Below, piece after piece: positions 27,047 through 35,224 of a stretch of DNA of 45,950 bases. How positions within the stretch are numbered: position 1 is the first letter of the stretch; every line of letters begins with the position of its first letter. A model generated the notes under the pieces. That model searched no databases, was not told the origin of the DNA, and was given only the letters and a program-made list of their open reading frames with translations. Source of the stretch: an uncultured Prevotella sp. (GTDB lineage: Bacteria; Bacteroidota; Bacteroidia; Bacteroidales; Bacteroidaceae); assembly GCA_900771975.1 (NCBI GenBank), contig CAAGPV010000082.1:1-45950 (forward strand), in the 5' to 3' direction. A program made the position numbers and the translations under genes.

Positions 27047-27478
27047 ATGAAAGAATTCAAATATACCATCGACGGAAAAGAATATAAAGTCGAAATAGGT
27101 GACATCAACGAAGAGTACGTTGCAGATGTCAAAGTGAATGGAGAAAGTTTCCAAGTGGAAATGGAAAAACCAGCCGAGCCACAACCTAAGAAAGTGGTTT
27201 TGGGCAAGCCTTCTGAAAGTGCTGCTGATGAGGCCGAAGCGACTCCTTCTGCCAACGTCAACACAAACAATGCCGTTAAAGCTCCACTACCTGGAACAAT
27301 CACCAGCATTGAAGTGGAAGTCGGTCAAGAGGTAAATGCCGGTGACACTGTGGTTGTTTTGGAAGCCATGAAAATGGCCAACAACATCGAAGCCGAAAAA
27401 GCGGGAAAGATTACAGCCATCTGCGTGAAAGCGGGACAAGCTGTTATGGAAGACGATCCTTTGGTTGTCATTGAGTAA
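27047..27478 (+). CDS. mmdC: biotin carboxyl carrier protein of the decarboxylase (MmdC-like)
   Basis: A 143-residue protein with a beta-rich N-terminal part (MKEFKYTIDGKEYKVEIGDI), a Pro/Ala/Glu-rich linker (about 40-70) and a biotinyl domain at 72-143. The biotinylation motif EAMKMAN is intact, with the Lys as attachment site, in the usual position about 35 residues from the end. It swings CO2 between MmdA and the membrane decarboxylase. It ends the operon: a terminator lies within 20 bases, and no mmdB gene follows. Confidence 0.85.
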   Translation: MKEFKYTIDGKEYKVEIGDINEEYVADVKVNGESFQVEMEKPAEPQPKKVVLGKPSESAADEAEATPSANVNTNNAVKAPLPGTITSIEVEVGQEVNAGDTVVVLEAMKMANNIEAEKAGKITAICVKAGQAVMEDDPLVVIE

Positions 27479-27494
27479 TAAAGTTCTTACATTT

Positions 27495-27539
27495 ATATAA
27501 AAAGGGGTGAACACATTTTGTATTCACCCCTTTTTATAT
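27495..27539. terminator. bidirectional terminator between mmdC and ferritin
   Basis: A perfect 17-base inverted repeat (27495-27511 with 27523-27539) around an 11-base loop, with A/T runs at both ends of the GC core (GGGGTGAA/TTCACCCC). It suits both converging transcripts. Confidence 0.9.
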
Positions 27540-27558
27540 ATCACCAGAAGGTCAGCTT

Positions 27559-28089
27559 TTACTTTCCTGCCAAAGGAGCTGCCTGCGTATAGACACGAGC
27601 TCCAAGTTCCTTGTCAAGCATATAGAGGCCATAACCATTGTCCTTAATCATACGCAGATTGTCGATAATGTTTTGAGCATTGTCTTCTTCCTCAACCTGT
27701 TCATCCACAAACCACTTCAGCATACTTTGGGTAGCATAGTCGTTTTCTTGAGTTGTAAGGGCAAAAAGGTTGTTGATGAGGCCCGTTACTTTCTGTTCAT
27801 GGGCCAAGGTATTCTCAAATACATCCAAAATAGATTTCCATTGAGTAGGAACAGCATCAATTGCTTTCAACTCAACTTTTCCTCCACGTTGTATTACAAA
27901 GTTAAAAAGTATCTTTGCGTGGTCTTGTTCCTCTTGGAATTGTACTTCAAACCAGTGGCCAATGCCAGGATTTCCATTGGCATGTGCATAAGCTGCCATA
28001 GATAAATACAAATAAGCCGACCACAATTCTGCATTAATTTGGGCGTTAATTGCCTCTTCAATTTTTTTATTCAACATAGTTTTTTTCAT
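27559..28089 (-). CDS. ftnA: ferritin
   Basis: A 176-residue iron-storage protein, normal for bacterial ferritin. The ferroxidase residues are visible: Glu in the first helix (INAELWSAYLYLSM), the E-x-x-H pair in FQEEQDHAKILFNFV, and later Glu/Gln in the third and fourth helices (ENTLAHEQKV, ATQSMLKWFVDEQVEEE). It stores iron in the cytosol and protects anaerobes against peroxide-driven damage. ATG at 28089 is used; ATG at 28077 would also work. A 36-codon frame overlaps its start (see 28067-28177). Confidence 0.93.
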   Translation of the reverse strand: MKKTMLNKKIEEAINAQINAELWSAYLYLSMAAYAHANGNPGIGHWFEVQFQEEQDHAKILFNFVIQRGGKVELKAIDAVPTQWKSILDVFENTLAHEQKVTGLINNLFALTTQENDYATQSMLKWFVDEQVEEEDNAQNIIDNLRMIKDNGYGLYMLDKELGARVYTQAAPLAGK

Positions 28090-28177
28090 TAATAAATTCT
28101 TTCAATGAAAATGCAGCAAAACTCGTGCCATCCCCAAAAGATGCTGACAAATTTTCAGTACCCAATTTCTTACTCAT
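28067..28177 (-). CDS. possible 36-aa small protein overlapping the ferritin start
   Basis: ATG at 28177, preceded by GGATAGG, opens a 36-codon frame starting MSKKLGTENLSASFGDG and ending INEKNYVE at a TAA inside the first codons of the ferritin gene, in another frame. The composition is protein-like (GDGTSFAAFSLKEF). It may be a coupled leader frame, a small protein or chance. I do not recognise it. Confidence 0.25.
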   Translation of the reverse strand: MSKKLGTENLSASFGDGTSFAAFSLKEFINEKNYVE

Positions 28178-28203
28178 CCTATCCGGCCCATCATCTTTCC
28201 AAT

Positions 28204-28285
28204 ACCGGCTCAGTTACCTCCTAAAAAGGCCGGTTTTTCTTTTTAAAACACAGGGTTTTAGAAGCCAAAACGGCCGGTTTTAGAA
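28204..28285. repeat. short GGCCGGTTTT direct repeats
   Basis: GGCCGGTTTT occurs at 28228-28237 and 28272-28281, and GGTTTTAGAA at 28254-28263 and 28276-28285; ACCGGC at 28204-28209 can pair with GCCGGT at 28229-28234. They fill the gap between trpG and ferritin. A pairing of ACCGGC with GCCGGT followed by TTTTT looks like a weak plus-strand terminator, although no plus-strand gene ends there. Confidence 0.35.
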
Positions 28286-28308
28286 ACTCATTTTCAACTT
28301 ACTGAATA

Positions 28309-28899
28309 TTAAATAGTTATAAAATTCTCTCCGGCACTAAGGCTTAGCCAATTTTTCACTATCGTTCTTCCTTCTGGTGTCAATACACTTTCCGGGTGAA
28401 ACTGTATGCCATGAACATTAAATTGCCGATGGCGCAGGGCCATAATCTGGCCTTCATCGCTTTCAGCGGTAACCTCAAGACAGTCAGGAAACTGCTCTTT
28501 ACTCACCACCCAAGAATGATAGCGCCCCATAACGATACGCTGGGGCAAACCAGCAAAGATGGGGTCTATACCAAACTGTGTACCTTCGGTGGCAACTCCG
28601 TGAAAAACGGAAGACAAATTTTCCAATTTCGCGCCAAACACTTCCCCTATTGCCTGATGACCTAAACAAACTCCCAAAATGGGTTTACGCCCTGCATAAG
28701 TTCGAATGACCTCCATCAGCAGACCTGCTTCTTCAGGGATGCCCGGGCCAGGAGAAAGGATAATATTATCAAACCCTTCGAGATCTGAAAGCTTAAATTG
28801 GTCATTTCTCCTAACAGTTACATCCACCCCCAATTCTTTAACAAGGTGAGAAAGGTTATAAGTGAACGAGTCGTAGTTGTCTATAATGATTGTCTTCAT
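28309..28899 (-). CDS. trpG: anthranilate synthase glutamine amidotransferase subunit
   Basis: TrpG releases ammonia from glutamine for TrpE to make anthranilate. The 196-residue protein shows the class I amidotransferase triad: Cys in GVCLGHQAIG, and His and Glu in GIQFHPESVLT. The start DNYDSFTYNL is typical of TrpG/PabA. It may also serve folate synthesis as PabA, since the two are closely alike. The ATG overlaps the trpE stop by four bases (ATGA). It is the last gene of the operon. Confidence 0.93.
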   Translation of the reverse strand: MKTIIIDNYDSFTYNLSHLVKELGVDVTVRRNDQFKLSDLEGFDNIILSPGPGIPEEAGLLMEVIRTYAGRKPILGVCLGHQAIGEVFGAKLENLSSVFHGVATEGTQFGIDPIFAGLPQRIVMGRYHSWVVSKEQFPDCLEVTAESDEGQIMALRHRQFNVHGIQFHPESVLTPEGRTIVKNWLSLSAGENFITI

Positions 28900-30305
28900 A
28901 ATTGTTCTGCCATTTTTATTGCCTTTACAAGGGCACCCAATTTGTTGTTACATTCCTCCAGTTCATATTGGTCATTGCTTATGGCCACTACCCCACTGCC
29001 AGCCTGGAACCACAGTTCTTGGTTTCTACTTACAAAAGAGCGTATAACTATGGCTTGATTAAGGTCTCCATTCAGACCTATAAAGCCTATACACCCACCA
29101 TAAGCGCCACGGTTGTGCGGCTCAAGTTCTGAAATAATCTGCATTGCACGCACTTTGGGAGCTCCACTAAGCGTACCAGCAGGGAAAGTATCAACAAAGG
29201 CTTGAATAGGATTGGCCTTCTCATTTAAGGTTCCAGAAACTCTGCTTACAAGATGAATGACATGGCTGTAAAACTGCATATCTTTATAGAAGTCCACTTT
29301 TACTCCCTTACAGTTTCTGCTAAGGTCGTTCCGCGCCAGGTCTACAAGCATAACATGCTCGGCATTTTCCTTGGGATCTGACCGTAAAAATTCAGCGTTC
29401 TTTTTATCTTGTTCGGCATTACCTGTACGCTTGGTTGTTCCTGCAATAGGATCGATATAGGCTTTTTGCCCCTCAATACGACAATGGGTTTCAGGACTTG
29501 ACCCGAAAATGCGGAATCCACCGAAATCAAAATAGAAGAGATATGGGCTGGGGTTAATGCTCCTTAGTGTGCGATAAAGTTTAAAGTCATCACCTTCGAA
29601 ATGTTGGACAAAACGACGGGAAACGACAATTTGGAACACATCGCCTCGCAAACAATGATCTACACAACGCCGTATGTTAGCTTTGTGCTGCTCATCGGTA
29701 AGCGTAGATGTGGTTTCACCGATGGGATGAAAATCATAGGGTTGAACATTCGACTTGTTCATTGTCCGTTGAATAACATCTAACCTATCGTTTCCTGCAA
29801 GCGAAATCATTTCAATGGTATTGTTGAAATGATCAAACACGATGATGTTCTCATATAGAACATAATAGATGTCGGGAGCGTCATTGCGCTCGAGGGTAGT
29901 GTCCTTGATGGCAATATCCTCAAAATATCTTACCGCATTAAAACCTGTATAACCGTAAAGCCCACAATAGTGGGAACTCTCACCCGCTATACGAAAAGAA
30001 CAGAGAAAAGCGTTTATAGCCCCAACCACGCTTTTCTTTGCTGTTCCTTTTGCCGAAAAGTCAACCTCGCTACTCTGTTTTGTGCCATCGGGATAAGTGC
30101 ATGTTATTCTCCCATGTCCAACGGCTATTGATGCTATGGGATGAATCCCAATGAAAGAACGCGCATTCTCGTTGCTATGATAATCGGCACTTTCCATCAG
30201 TACCGACTGGGGATAGAGGTCTCTTAGTCGCATATAAACACCTACAGGGGTGTACAAATCGGCCAAAATCTTGCGTGTATGCGTTTTATACTCAAATTGT
30301 TTCAT
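28896..30305 (-). CDS. trpE: anthranilate synthase component I
   Basis: The chorismate-using subunit that makes anthranilate with TrpG. The 469-residue protein has an N-terminal region with the tryptophan-binding feedback motif form LMES (VLMESADYHS), and the C-terminal chorismate-binding domain with FQIVVSRRF, IDPIAGTTKRTGN, LVDLARNDLSR, FPAGTLSGAPKVRAMQ and GAYGGCIGFIG. Its position before trpG with overlapping stop and start supports TrpE over PabB. It is 31 bases after trpB. Confidence 0.93.
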   Translation of the reverse strand: MKQFEYKTHTRKILADLYTPVGVYMRLRDLYPQSVLMESADYHSNENARSFIGIHPIASIAVGHGRITCTYPDGTKQSSEVDFSAKGTAKKSVVGAINAFLCSFRIAGESSHYCGLYGYTGFNAVRYFEDIAIKDTTLERNDAPDIYYVLYENIIVFDHFNNTIEMISLAGNDRLDVIQRTMNKSNVQPYDFHPIGETTSTLTDEQHKANIRRCVDHCLRGDVFQIVVSRRFVQHFEGDDFKLYRTLRSINPSPYLFYFDFGGFRIFGSSPETHCRIEGQKAYIDPIAGTTKRTGNAEQDKKNAEFLRSDPKENAEHVMLVDLARNDLSRNCKGVKVDFYKDMQFYSHVIHLVSRVSGTLNEKANPIQAFVDTFPAGTLSGAPKVRAMQIISELEPHNRGAYGGCIGFIGLNGDLNQAIVIRSFVSRNQELWFQAGSGVVAISNDQYELEECNNKLGALVKAIKMAEQL

Positions 30306-30336
30306 TTGAAAAAAGATTTATAAGACAAGCGGGAAA

Positions 30337-31548
30337 CTAAAAATTGCCATAGTCGCCTGCCATTGCCTTGTTCTTCAGATAAGTTTCAACATCTTTATCA
30401 CCACGGCCACTCACTGTGAGCACCACTACATCGTCCGCTTTAAAAGTCAATTTTTGCAAAGCGGCAACGGCATGGGCACTTTCTATAGCCGGGATGATGC
30501 CTTCCATTCGAGTCAACTCATACCCTGCACGAATGGCCTCATCGTCATTTATAGCAAGCACCTGCTCACGACCTTTCCGAGCCAAGTCGGCATGCATGGG
30601 CCCTATACCCGGATAGTCAAGCCCAGCCGAAATGGTAAATGCTTCCTTGATTTGTCCATCATCGGTTTGCATCACCAAGCTGCGAGCGCCATGTATGATG
30701 CCCTCGGTTCCACAATGGATTGTTGCAGCGGTGTAATCGGTATCTACACCGTGGCCTCCCGCCTCTGCCAACACAATACGTACACGTTCGTCGTCTATAT
30801 AATGGTATATCGTTCCGGCAGCATTAGACCCTCCACCCACACAGGCTATAAGCCAATCAGGGTAGTCGCGGCCTATTTTTTCTTTTAGTTGAGACTTCAG
30901 TTCCAACGAAATAATGCTCTGCATTTTCGCCACGATGTCTGGATAAGGATGCGGCCCCATCGTTGAACCAACGATATAGAACGTGTCCTGCGGATGGCAA
31001 CACCAGTCACGAATGGCTTCCGAGCAGGCATCGCTGAGCGTCATGTTACCAGTACGTACAGGATGGATTGTCGCTCCGAGCATACGCATACGCTCCACAT
31101 TGGTGTGTTGGCGTTCAACATCGGTAGCTCCCATAAATATTTCGCACTTCATATTCATCAAGGCACATACAGTGGCCGTGGCCACACCATGTTGGCCAGC
31201 CCCAGTTTCTGCTATGATGCGTGTTTTTCCCATTCGTTTGGCAAGTAATATCTGGCCTACCGTATTGTTGATTTTATGTGCCCCGGTGTGATTTAGGTCT
31301 TCGCGCTTTAAATAAAGCTTACAACCATACTTTTCACTCATACGATGTGCATAGTAGAGTGGCGAAGGACGCCCTACATAATCGCGCAGTAAAGCGTGAT
31401 ATTCTTCCTGAAAATCGGGACTTTCGATGATGGGCAGATAGGCTTCTTGCAAGTCGTGGACACACTTATAAAGAATTTCTGGGACATAAGCCCCTCCGTA
31501 TTGGCCCCAAAAGCCATGCTCGTCTACACAGTATTTTTTCTTTTCCAT
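30337..31548 (-). CDS. trpB: tryptophan synthase beta chain
   Basis: Joins indole and serine to tryptophan using pyridoxal phosphate. The 403-residue protein shows the Lys that binds the cofactor in HTGAHKINN, the phosphate-binding GGGSNA, and the C-terminal SGRGDKD. Other typical blocks are GRPSPLYYA and KREDLNHTG. It follows trpA by nine bases, as expected for chains that form one channelled enzyme. Confidence 0.96.
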   Translation of the reverse strand: MEKKKYCVDEHGFWGQYGGAYVPEILYKCVHDLQEAYLPIIESPDFQEEYHALLRDYVGRPSPLYYAHRMSEKYGCKLYLKREDLNHTGAHKINNTVGQILLAKRMGKTRIIAETGAGQHGVATATVCALMNMKCEIFMGATDVERQHTNVERMRMLGATIHPVRTGNMTLSDACSEAIRDWCCHPQDTFYIVGSTMGPHPYPDIVAKMQSIISLELKSQLKEKIGRDYPDWLIACVGGGSNAAGTIYHYIDDERVRIVLAEAGGHGVDTDYTAATIHCGTEGIIHGARSLVMQTDDGQIKEAFTISAGLDYPGIGPMHADLARKGREQVLAINDDEAIRAGYELTRMEGIIPAIESAHAVAALQKLTFKADDVVVLTVSGRGDKDVETYLKNKAMAGDYGNF

Positions 31549-31557
31549 AAGTCTAAA

Positions 31558-32340
31558 TCATTTTTTTAATGCTTCTGACAACAATTCCAATGCTTTGTCG
31601 GCATCTTCCGTCTCGTTGAGAAGAGTCACAAATTTGGAACCTATAATGGCTCCGGCAGCATTTTGCTGGGCTGCCTCCAAGGTTTGCTTGTTGCTTATAC
31701 CAAAGCCTATCATGCGTGGATGTTGCAAATTCATGCTATTAATATGGCGAAAGTAAGCTTGTTTGGCATCTCCAAATTGACTTTGCGCACCTGTAATGCT
31801 CGCGCTAGAAACCATATAAATAAAGCCGTCGGTGTGTTCGTCAATAAAGCGAATACGCTCTTCAGATGTCTCGGGAGTGATCATCATCACTATACGAAAG
31901 TCGTATTTATCGGCTATTGGTTTTACTACTTTCATATAGTCGTCAAATGGTAAATCTGGGATGATTGCTCCACTCACGCCAACTTCCACACTGCGTTGAA
32001 TAAACTGTTCTATCCCATAGTGCATTATGGGATTAAGATAGCCCATCAGAACCAGGGGGAGATGCACTTCGCCCTTTATCTGTTCCAACTGGGAAAAGAG
32101 TTTACGTAAAGTCATGCCATTCTTTAGCGCTTTGGTCCCAGCTGACTGGATGACAGGCCCATCGGCCAAAGGGTCACTAAACGGGATGCCAACTTCTACC
32201 ATAGAAATGCCATGCCGTTCCATTGCCTTGATGACATCTCCTGTCCCTTCGAGCGTAGGGCAGCCGGCACAAAAATAGAGGGAGAGAAGTTTTCGGTTGC
32301 TTGCATTTGCAAACAGTTGGTTGATCTTATTCATCTGCAT
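31558..32340 (-). CDS. trpA: tryptophan synthase alpha chain
   Basis: Cleaves indole-glycerol phosphate to indole. The 260-residue TIM-barrel protein has the catalytic Glu in VEVGIPFSDP and Asp in the VLMGYLNP/PDLPFDDY region, with SSASITGAQ for phosphate binding and GFGISN late. ATG at 32340 or 32334 may start it. It follows trpF by six bases. Confidence 0.95.
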   Translation of the reverse strand: MQMNKINQLFANASNRKLLSLYFCAGCPTLEGTGDVIKAMERHGISMVEVGIPFSDPLADGPVIQSAGTKALKNGMTLRKLFSQLEQIKGEVHLPLVLMGYLNPIMHYGIEQFIQRSVEVGVSGAIIPDLPFDDYMKVVKPIADKYDFRIVMMITPETSEERIRFIDEHTDGFIYMVSSASITGAQSQFGDAKQAYFRHINSMNLQHPRMIGFGISNKQTLEAAQQNAAGAIIGSKFVTLLNETEDADKALELLSEALKK

Positions 32341-32346
32341 TTCGTT

Positions 32347-33024
32347 TTAATTCTTTCGAACTTGTTGAACAAATTGCTCCAAAAGGATTACGTCTTTTTC
32401 TCCCGGCGCTTTTTCAAAGCGGGAATTCAAGTCTATTCCCATGAATTGAGGATGAGAGAAAGCTTTTACCTTTTCCGCATCGTCAGGTCCTATTCCTCCA
32501 CTTAAAAGGAACGGAACTTTACCTTTATAAGATTTTAATATTTTCCAGTCAAAAGACACACCGTTTCCGCCGGCATTCTTTCCTTTGGTATCGAAAAGAA
32601 AATAGTCAACCACCTTTTCATAATCATTGCAAAGGGCCAAATCGTCTACAGTCGACAAGGCAATGGCCTTCATCACTTTTATACCCTGATGAATGTCAGG
32701 ATCAATCGTTCGGCGCAAATTGTCTATCATCACGGGACTTTCTGAACCGTGCAACTGAACAATATCAAGATGATAATTGACAACAGCCGTCACAATGTTT
32801 TGTGGCATATCATCAACAAACACACCTACACGTTTTGCAGGTGAAGCCGATATGACATCTTCACTCAGCGATGAATAGTCGGGAATGATACCAGCCCTAC
32901 TGCTAACATGTTGTACATACCGCGGTGACGAAGGACAAAACACAAGCCCTATCCAATCTATCCCCAACTGTTCTACTGCGCGAATATTATCGGCTTCACG
33001 CATACCACATACTTTAATAATCAT
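32347..33024 (-). CDS. trpF: phosphoribosylanthranilate isomerase
   Basis: Catalyses the Amadori rearrangement of phosphoribosylanthranilate. The open frame reaches back to 33102 inside trpC, but ATG at 33024 (MIIKVCGMR) starts with the family hallmark whose Cys is the general base, has AAAGAAG just upstream, and gives 225 residues. Asp is in FDTKGKNAGGNG, and LSGGIGPDD binds phosphate. It starts ten bases after the trpC stop. Confidence 0.94.
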   Translation of the reverse strand: MIIKVCGMREADNIRAVEQLGIDWIGLVFCPSSPRYVQHVSSRAGIIPDYSSLSEDVISASPAKRVGVFVDDMPQNIVTAVVNYHLDIVQLHGSESPVMIDNLRRTIDPDIHQGIKVMKAIALSTVDDLALCNDYEKVVDYFLFDTKGKNAGGNGVSFDWKILKSYKGKVPFLLSGGIGPDDAEKVKAFSHPQFMGIDLNSRFEKAPGEKDVILLEQFVQQVRKN

Positions 33025-33034
33025 TACGCTTCTT

Positions 33035-33826
33035 TCATTTAAGGTGAGAAATAAACTCCTGCAAAGCTTCCCCTGGATTGTCTTGACGCATGAAATGTTC
33101 ACCCATCAGAAATCCTTTAAAGCCAATGGTACGCAATCGCTTAACGGTTTCAGGACGAGAAAGGCCACTTTCGCTCACTTTACAACCTTCTGTCGGCAAC
33201 CGTTCTGCCAAACGGAGTGAATTGTTTACATCGGTTACAAAGGTACCCAAATTTCTGTTGTTTATGCCATACATATCTGGAGATAAATCGAGAAAATCGA
33301 GATCGGCTTCGGAATGCATTTCCAAAAGCACCTCCAGCCCCAATTCATGGGCTTTGTGCAACAAATCCTTACACTGTGGCTTGGACAAAGAGGCTGCAAT
33401 CATCAAAACGGCAGATGCCCCAGAATGACGCGCCATCAATAACTGATAGGGATCTATAACAAAATTTTTATAGAGAATGGGTAAGGAAACTCCTGTTGCC
33501 CGAGCTTGCTGGATAAACTCATCATAACCTCCAAAATATTTAGAATCGGTCAGAATGCTAAGTGCTGCCGCGCCATGGGCCTGATAGGACTTTGGGACGA
33601 CGTCGGCCCTACCCTCTCGTCTTATCCATCCCTTCGATGGGGATTTACGTTTAAATTCGGCTATGATGCCCGTTTCCGACTTGCACAACGCATCCTTCAT
33701 TGACGGTTGGGCAACAGACAACATTGGTTCCACCATTCCAAGAAGTTGACGTGTCGGCAATACCTGCTGAAACTCTGTCAATTCCTGATGTTTCCAAGCG
33801 ATGATTTCTTCTAAAATATCAGCCAT
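33035..33826 (-). CDS. trpC: indole-3-glycerol phosphate synthase
   Basis: Closes the indole ring. TIM-barrel motifs are present: EFKRKSPSKGWI (catalytic Lys), the Glu/Lys strand in PILYKNF, GINNRNLGTF and SESGL for phosphate. The open frame extends to a TTG at 33853 that overlaps the trpD stop, but ATG at 33826 (MADILEEIIAWK) has AAGAA six bases upstream and gives 263 residues, the family length. The two could not be separated without protein data. Confidence 0.92.
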   Translation of the reverse strand: MADILEEIIAWKHQELTEFQQVLPTRQLLGMVEPMLSVAQPSMKDALCKSETGIIAEFKRKSPSKGWIRREGRADVVPKSYQAHGAAALSILTDSKYFGGYDEFIQQARATGVSLPILYKNFVIDPYQLLMARHSGASAVLMIAASLSKPQCKDLLHKAHELGLEVLLEMHSEADLDFLDLSPDMYGINNRNLGTFVTDVNNSLRLAERLPTEGCKVSESGLSRPETVKRLRTIGFKGFLMGEHFMRQDNPGEALQEFISHLK

Positions 33827-33849
33827 AGACGTTCTTGAACATGAATGTA

Positions 33850-34854
33850 TCAACTATTTAAATCAACAAACTTCCGGAAAGTAGCTTGTGCTTTTCCGCT
33901 CTCAATAGACTCGCGGGCTATCGCAACACACTCGTCTATAGGCTTGCGTCCATGCTCCAACACCTGAATGGCAAAAGCTGCATTGGCTACTACAACGGAC
34001 TTTTGAGCCGGCGAGGCTTGATTGGACAGGACATCGTCAAAAATGGCAGCTGCAGCAGATGCACTTTCTCCGGCTTCCAATTCGGACGGATTAACAACAT
34101 TCAGCCCTATACTCTGCGGACTAAACACACGCTCATAAGCGTTTGTAGAAACTTTGAAATCACCCGTCAAACTTATTTCGTCATAGCCGTCTATACTGTT
34201 TACGATGCCATAGCCTATGCCTATTTTCTGATAAACAGCCCGATAAAGGCGCATCTGATCAAGATTTGCAACTCCCAAGAGTTGATACTGTGGACGTGAC
34301 GGATTTACCAATGGCCCCAACAGATTGAAAATGGTGGGGAAAGGAAGACTTTTGCGGATGGGAGCCACAAACTTCATCGCATTGGCAAACAAAGGCGCAT
34401 GAAGATAAACAAAGCCACATTCGTCTAACGAATGCTGCAAAAGCGAAACATCCGAAGTAAACCGAATGCCATGTTGAGCCATCACATTGGAGGCACCACT
34501 AACCGATGTGGCAGCAAAATTGCCATGCTTCACCACTTTATATCCAGCACCCGCTATCACTAAACAAGCAGAAGTAGAAATGTTGAACGTGTTTTTCATG
34601 TCACCTCCTGTTCCTACAATGTCAATAAACCGATCACCTTCAAGTTTGACTGGCACCCCCGTTTCAAGTATTCCATCACGAAAACCCAGCAACTCGTCCA
34701 CGGTTACTCCACGCATTTGCAACGCTGTCAACAAAGCAGCTATTTGTTCTGGAGCAAATTTTTCTTGCGTGATGCCAACCAATACATCGTGCATTGATTC
34801 GCGCGACAAACATTCATGGTCTAATAAGGCCTTAAAAACAGTTTTCATTTCCAT
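33850..34854 (-). CDS. trpD: anthranilate phosphoribosyltransferase
   Basis: Adds phosphoribose to anthranilate. Conserved blocks are VGTGGDMKNTFNIST (PRPP binding), KHGNFAATSVSGASN and NLLGPLVNPSRP. The frame extends to ATG at 34887, but that start lies in the T-run of the attenuator with no ribosome site; ATG at 34854 has GAAGA just before it and is preferred (334 aa). It is the first structural gene of the operon, directly controlled by the upstream leader and attenuator. Confidence 0.93.
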   Translation of the reverse strand: MEMKTVFKALLDHECLSRESMHDVLVGITQEKFAPEQIAALLTALQMRGVTVDELLGFRDGILETGVPVKLEGDRFIDIVGTGGDMKNTFNISTSACLVIAGAGYKVVKHGNFAATSVSGASNVMAQHGIRFTSDVSLLQHSLDECGFVYLHAPLFANAMKFVAPIRKSLPFPTIFNLLGPLVNPSRPQYQLLGVANLDQMRLYRAVYQKIGIGYGIVNSIDGYDEISLTGDFKVSTNAYERVFSPQSIGLNVVNPSELEAGESASAAAAIFDDVLSNQASPAQKSVVVANAAFAIQVLEHGRKPIDECVAIARESIESGKAQATFRKFVDLNS

Positions 34855-34892
34855 AGTCTTCGTATTTAATTTATATTTGTTCAACATTAAAG

Positions 34893-34925
34893 AAAAAAGG
34901 CCTGTCGCAAGAACGACAGGCCTTT
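34893..34925 (-). terminator. trp attenuator (terminator in the leader)
   Basis: A perfect 12-base stem (34914-34925 with 34896-34907) around a 6-base loop, core GGCCTGTCG, is followed in the minus direction by a run of T. It sits between trpL and trpD and so stops transcription ahead of the structural genes when trpL is read without a pause. It lies 34 bases after the trpL stop codon. Confidence 0.9.
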
Positions 34926-34959
34926 AATATTTTCAATTACATCTATACGGCTACGTATC

Positions 34960-35019
34960 TCACGACTTTTTCAATCTTGAGTAACGCCACCACCATGATG
35001 TAAACAATGACTGTATCAT
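34960..35019 (-). CDS. trpL: trp operon leader peptide with three Trp codons
   Basis: ATG at 35019 opens a 19-codon frame MIQSLFTSWWWRYSRLKKS ending TGA at 34960. Three consecutive Trp codons (34987-34995) stand in the middle, the classic stall site of tryptophan attenuation. It follows a well-formed promoter by about 20 bases and precedes a strong terminator. Between it and the terminator a small hairpin (34945-34958, ATACG/CGTAT) could be the pause structure. A longer frame, 34943-35155, covers the same DNA in another register and has no Trp. Rfam describes such leaders as Bacteroid-trp RNA. Confidence 0.9.
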   Translation of the reverse strand: MIQSLFTSWWWRYSRLKKS

Positions 35020-35044
35020 TATACTTTCTAATTTTTTTCTGCTG

Positions 35045-35075
35045 CAAATATACAACTTTTCTTTCATATAGCAAA
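35045..35075 (-). promoter_or_regulatory. promoter of the trp operon
   Basis: On the minus strand TTTG (35072-35075) and TATATTTG (35045-35052) are separated by 19 bases. Transcription would begin near 35038, about 20 bases before trpL. Confidence 0.8.
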
Positions 35076-35224
35076 CTTTTCCTACAGTTTTTCGTCAAAT
35101 TTCTAAAGATAAAGGTCTTTGTCCTACAAAGGGTAAGTATGTTCAAAAAAATCAACCTTATATATAATAATATGTGAAACTTTACGTTAGAAAATTAGAT
35201 AAAACGATAATAACCCTAACGCCT

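Noticed and set aside
34943..35155. 70-codon minus-strand frame over the trp leader
   Set aside because: It starts upstream of the promoter and has no Trp; the shorter WWW frame in another register explains the region.
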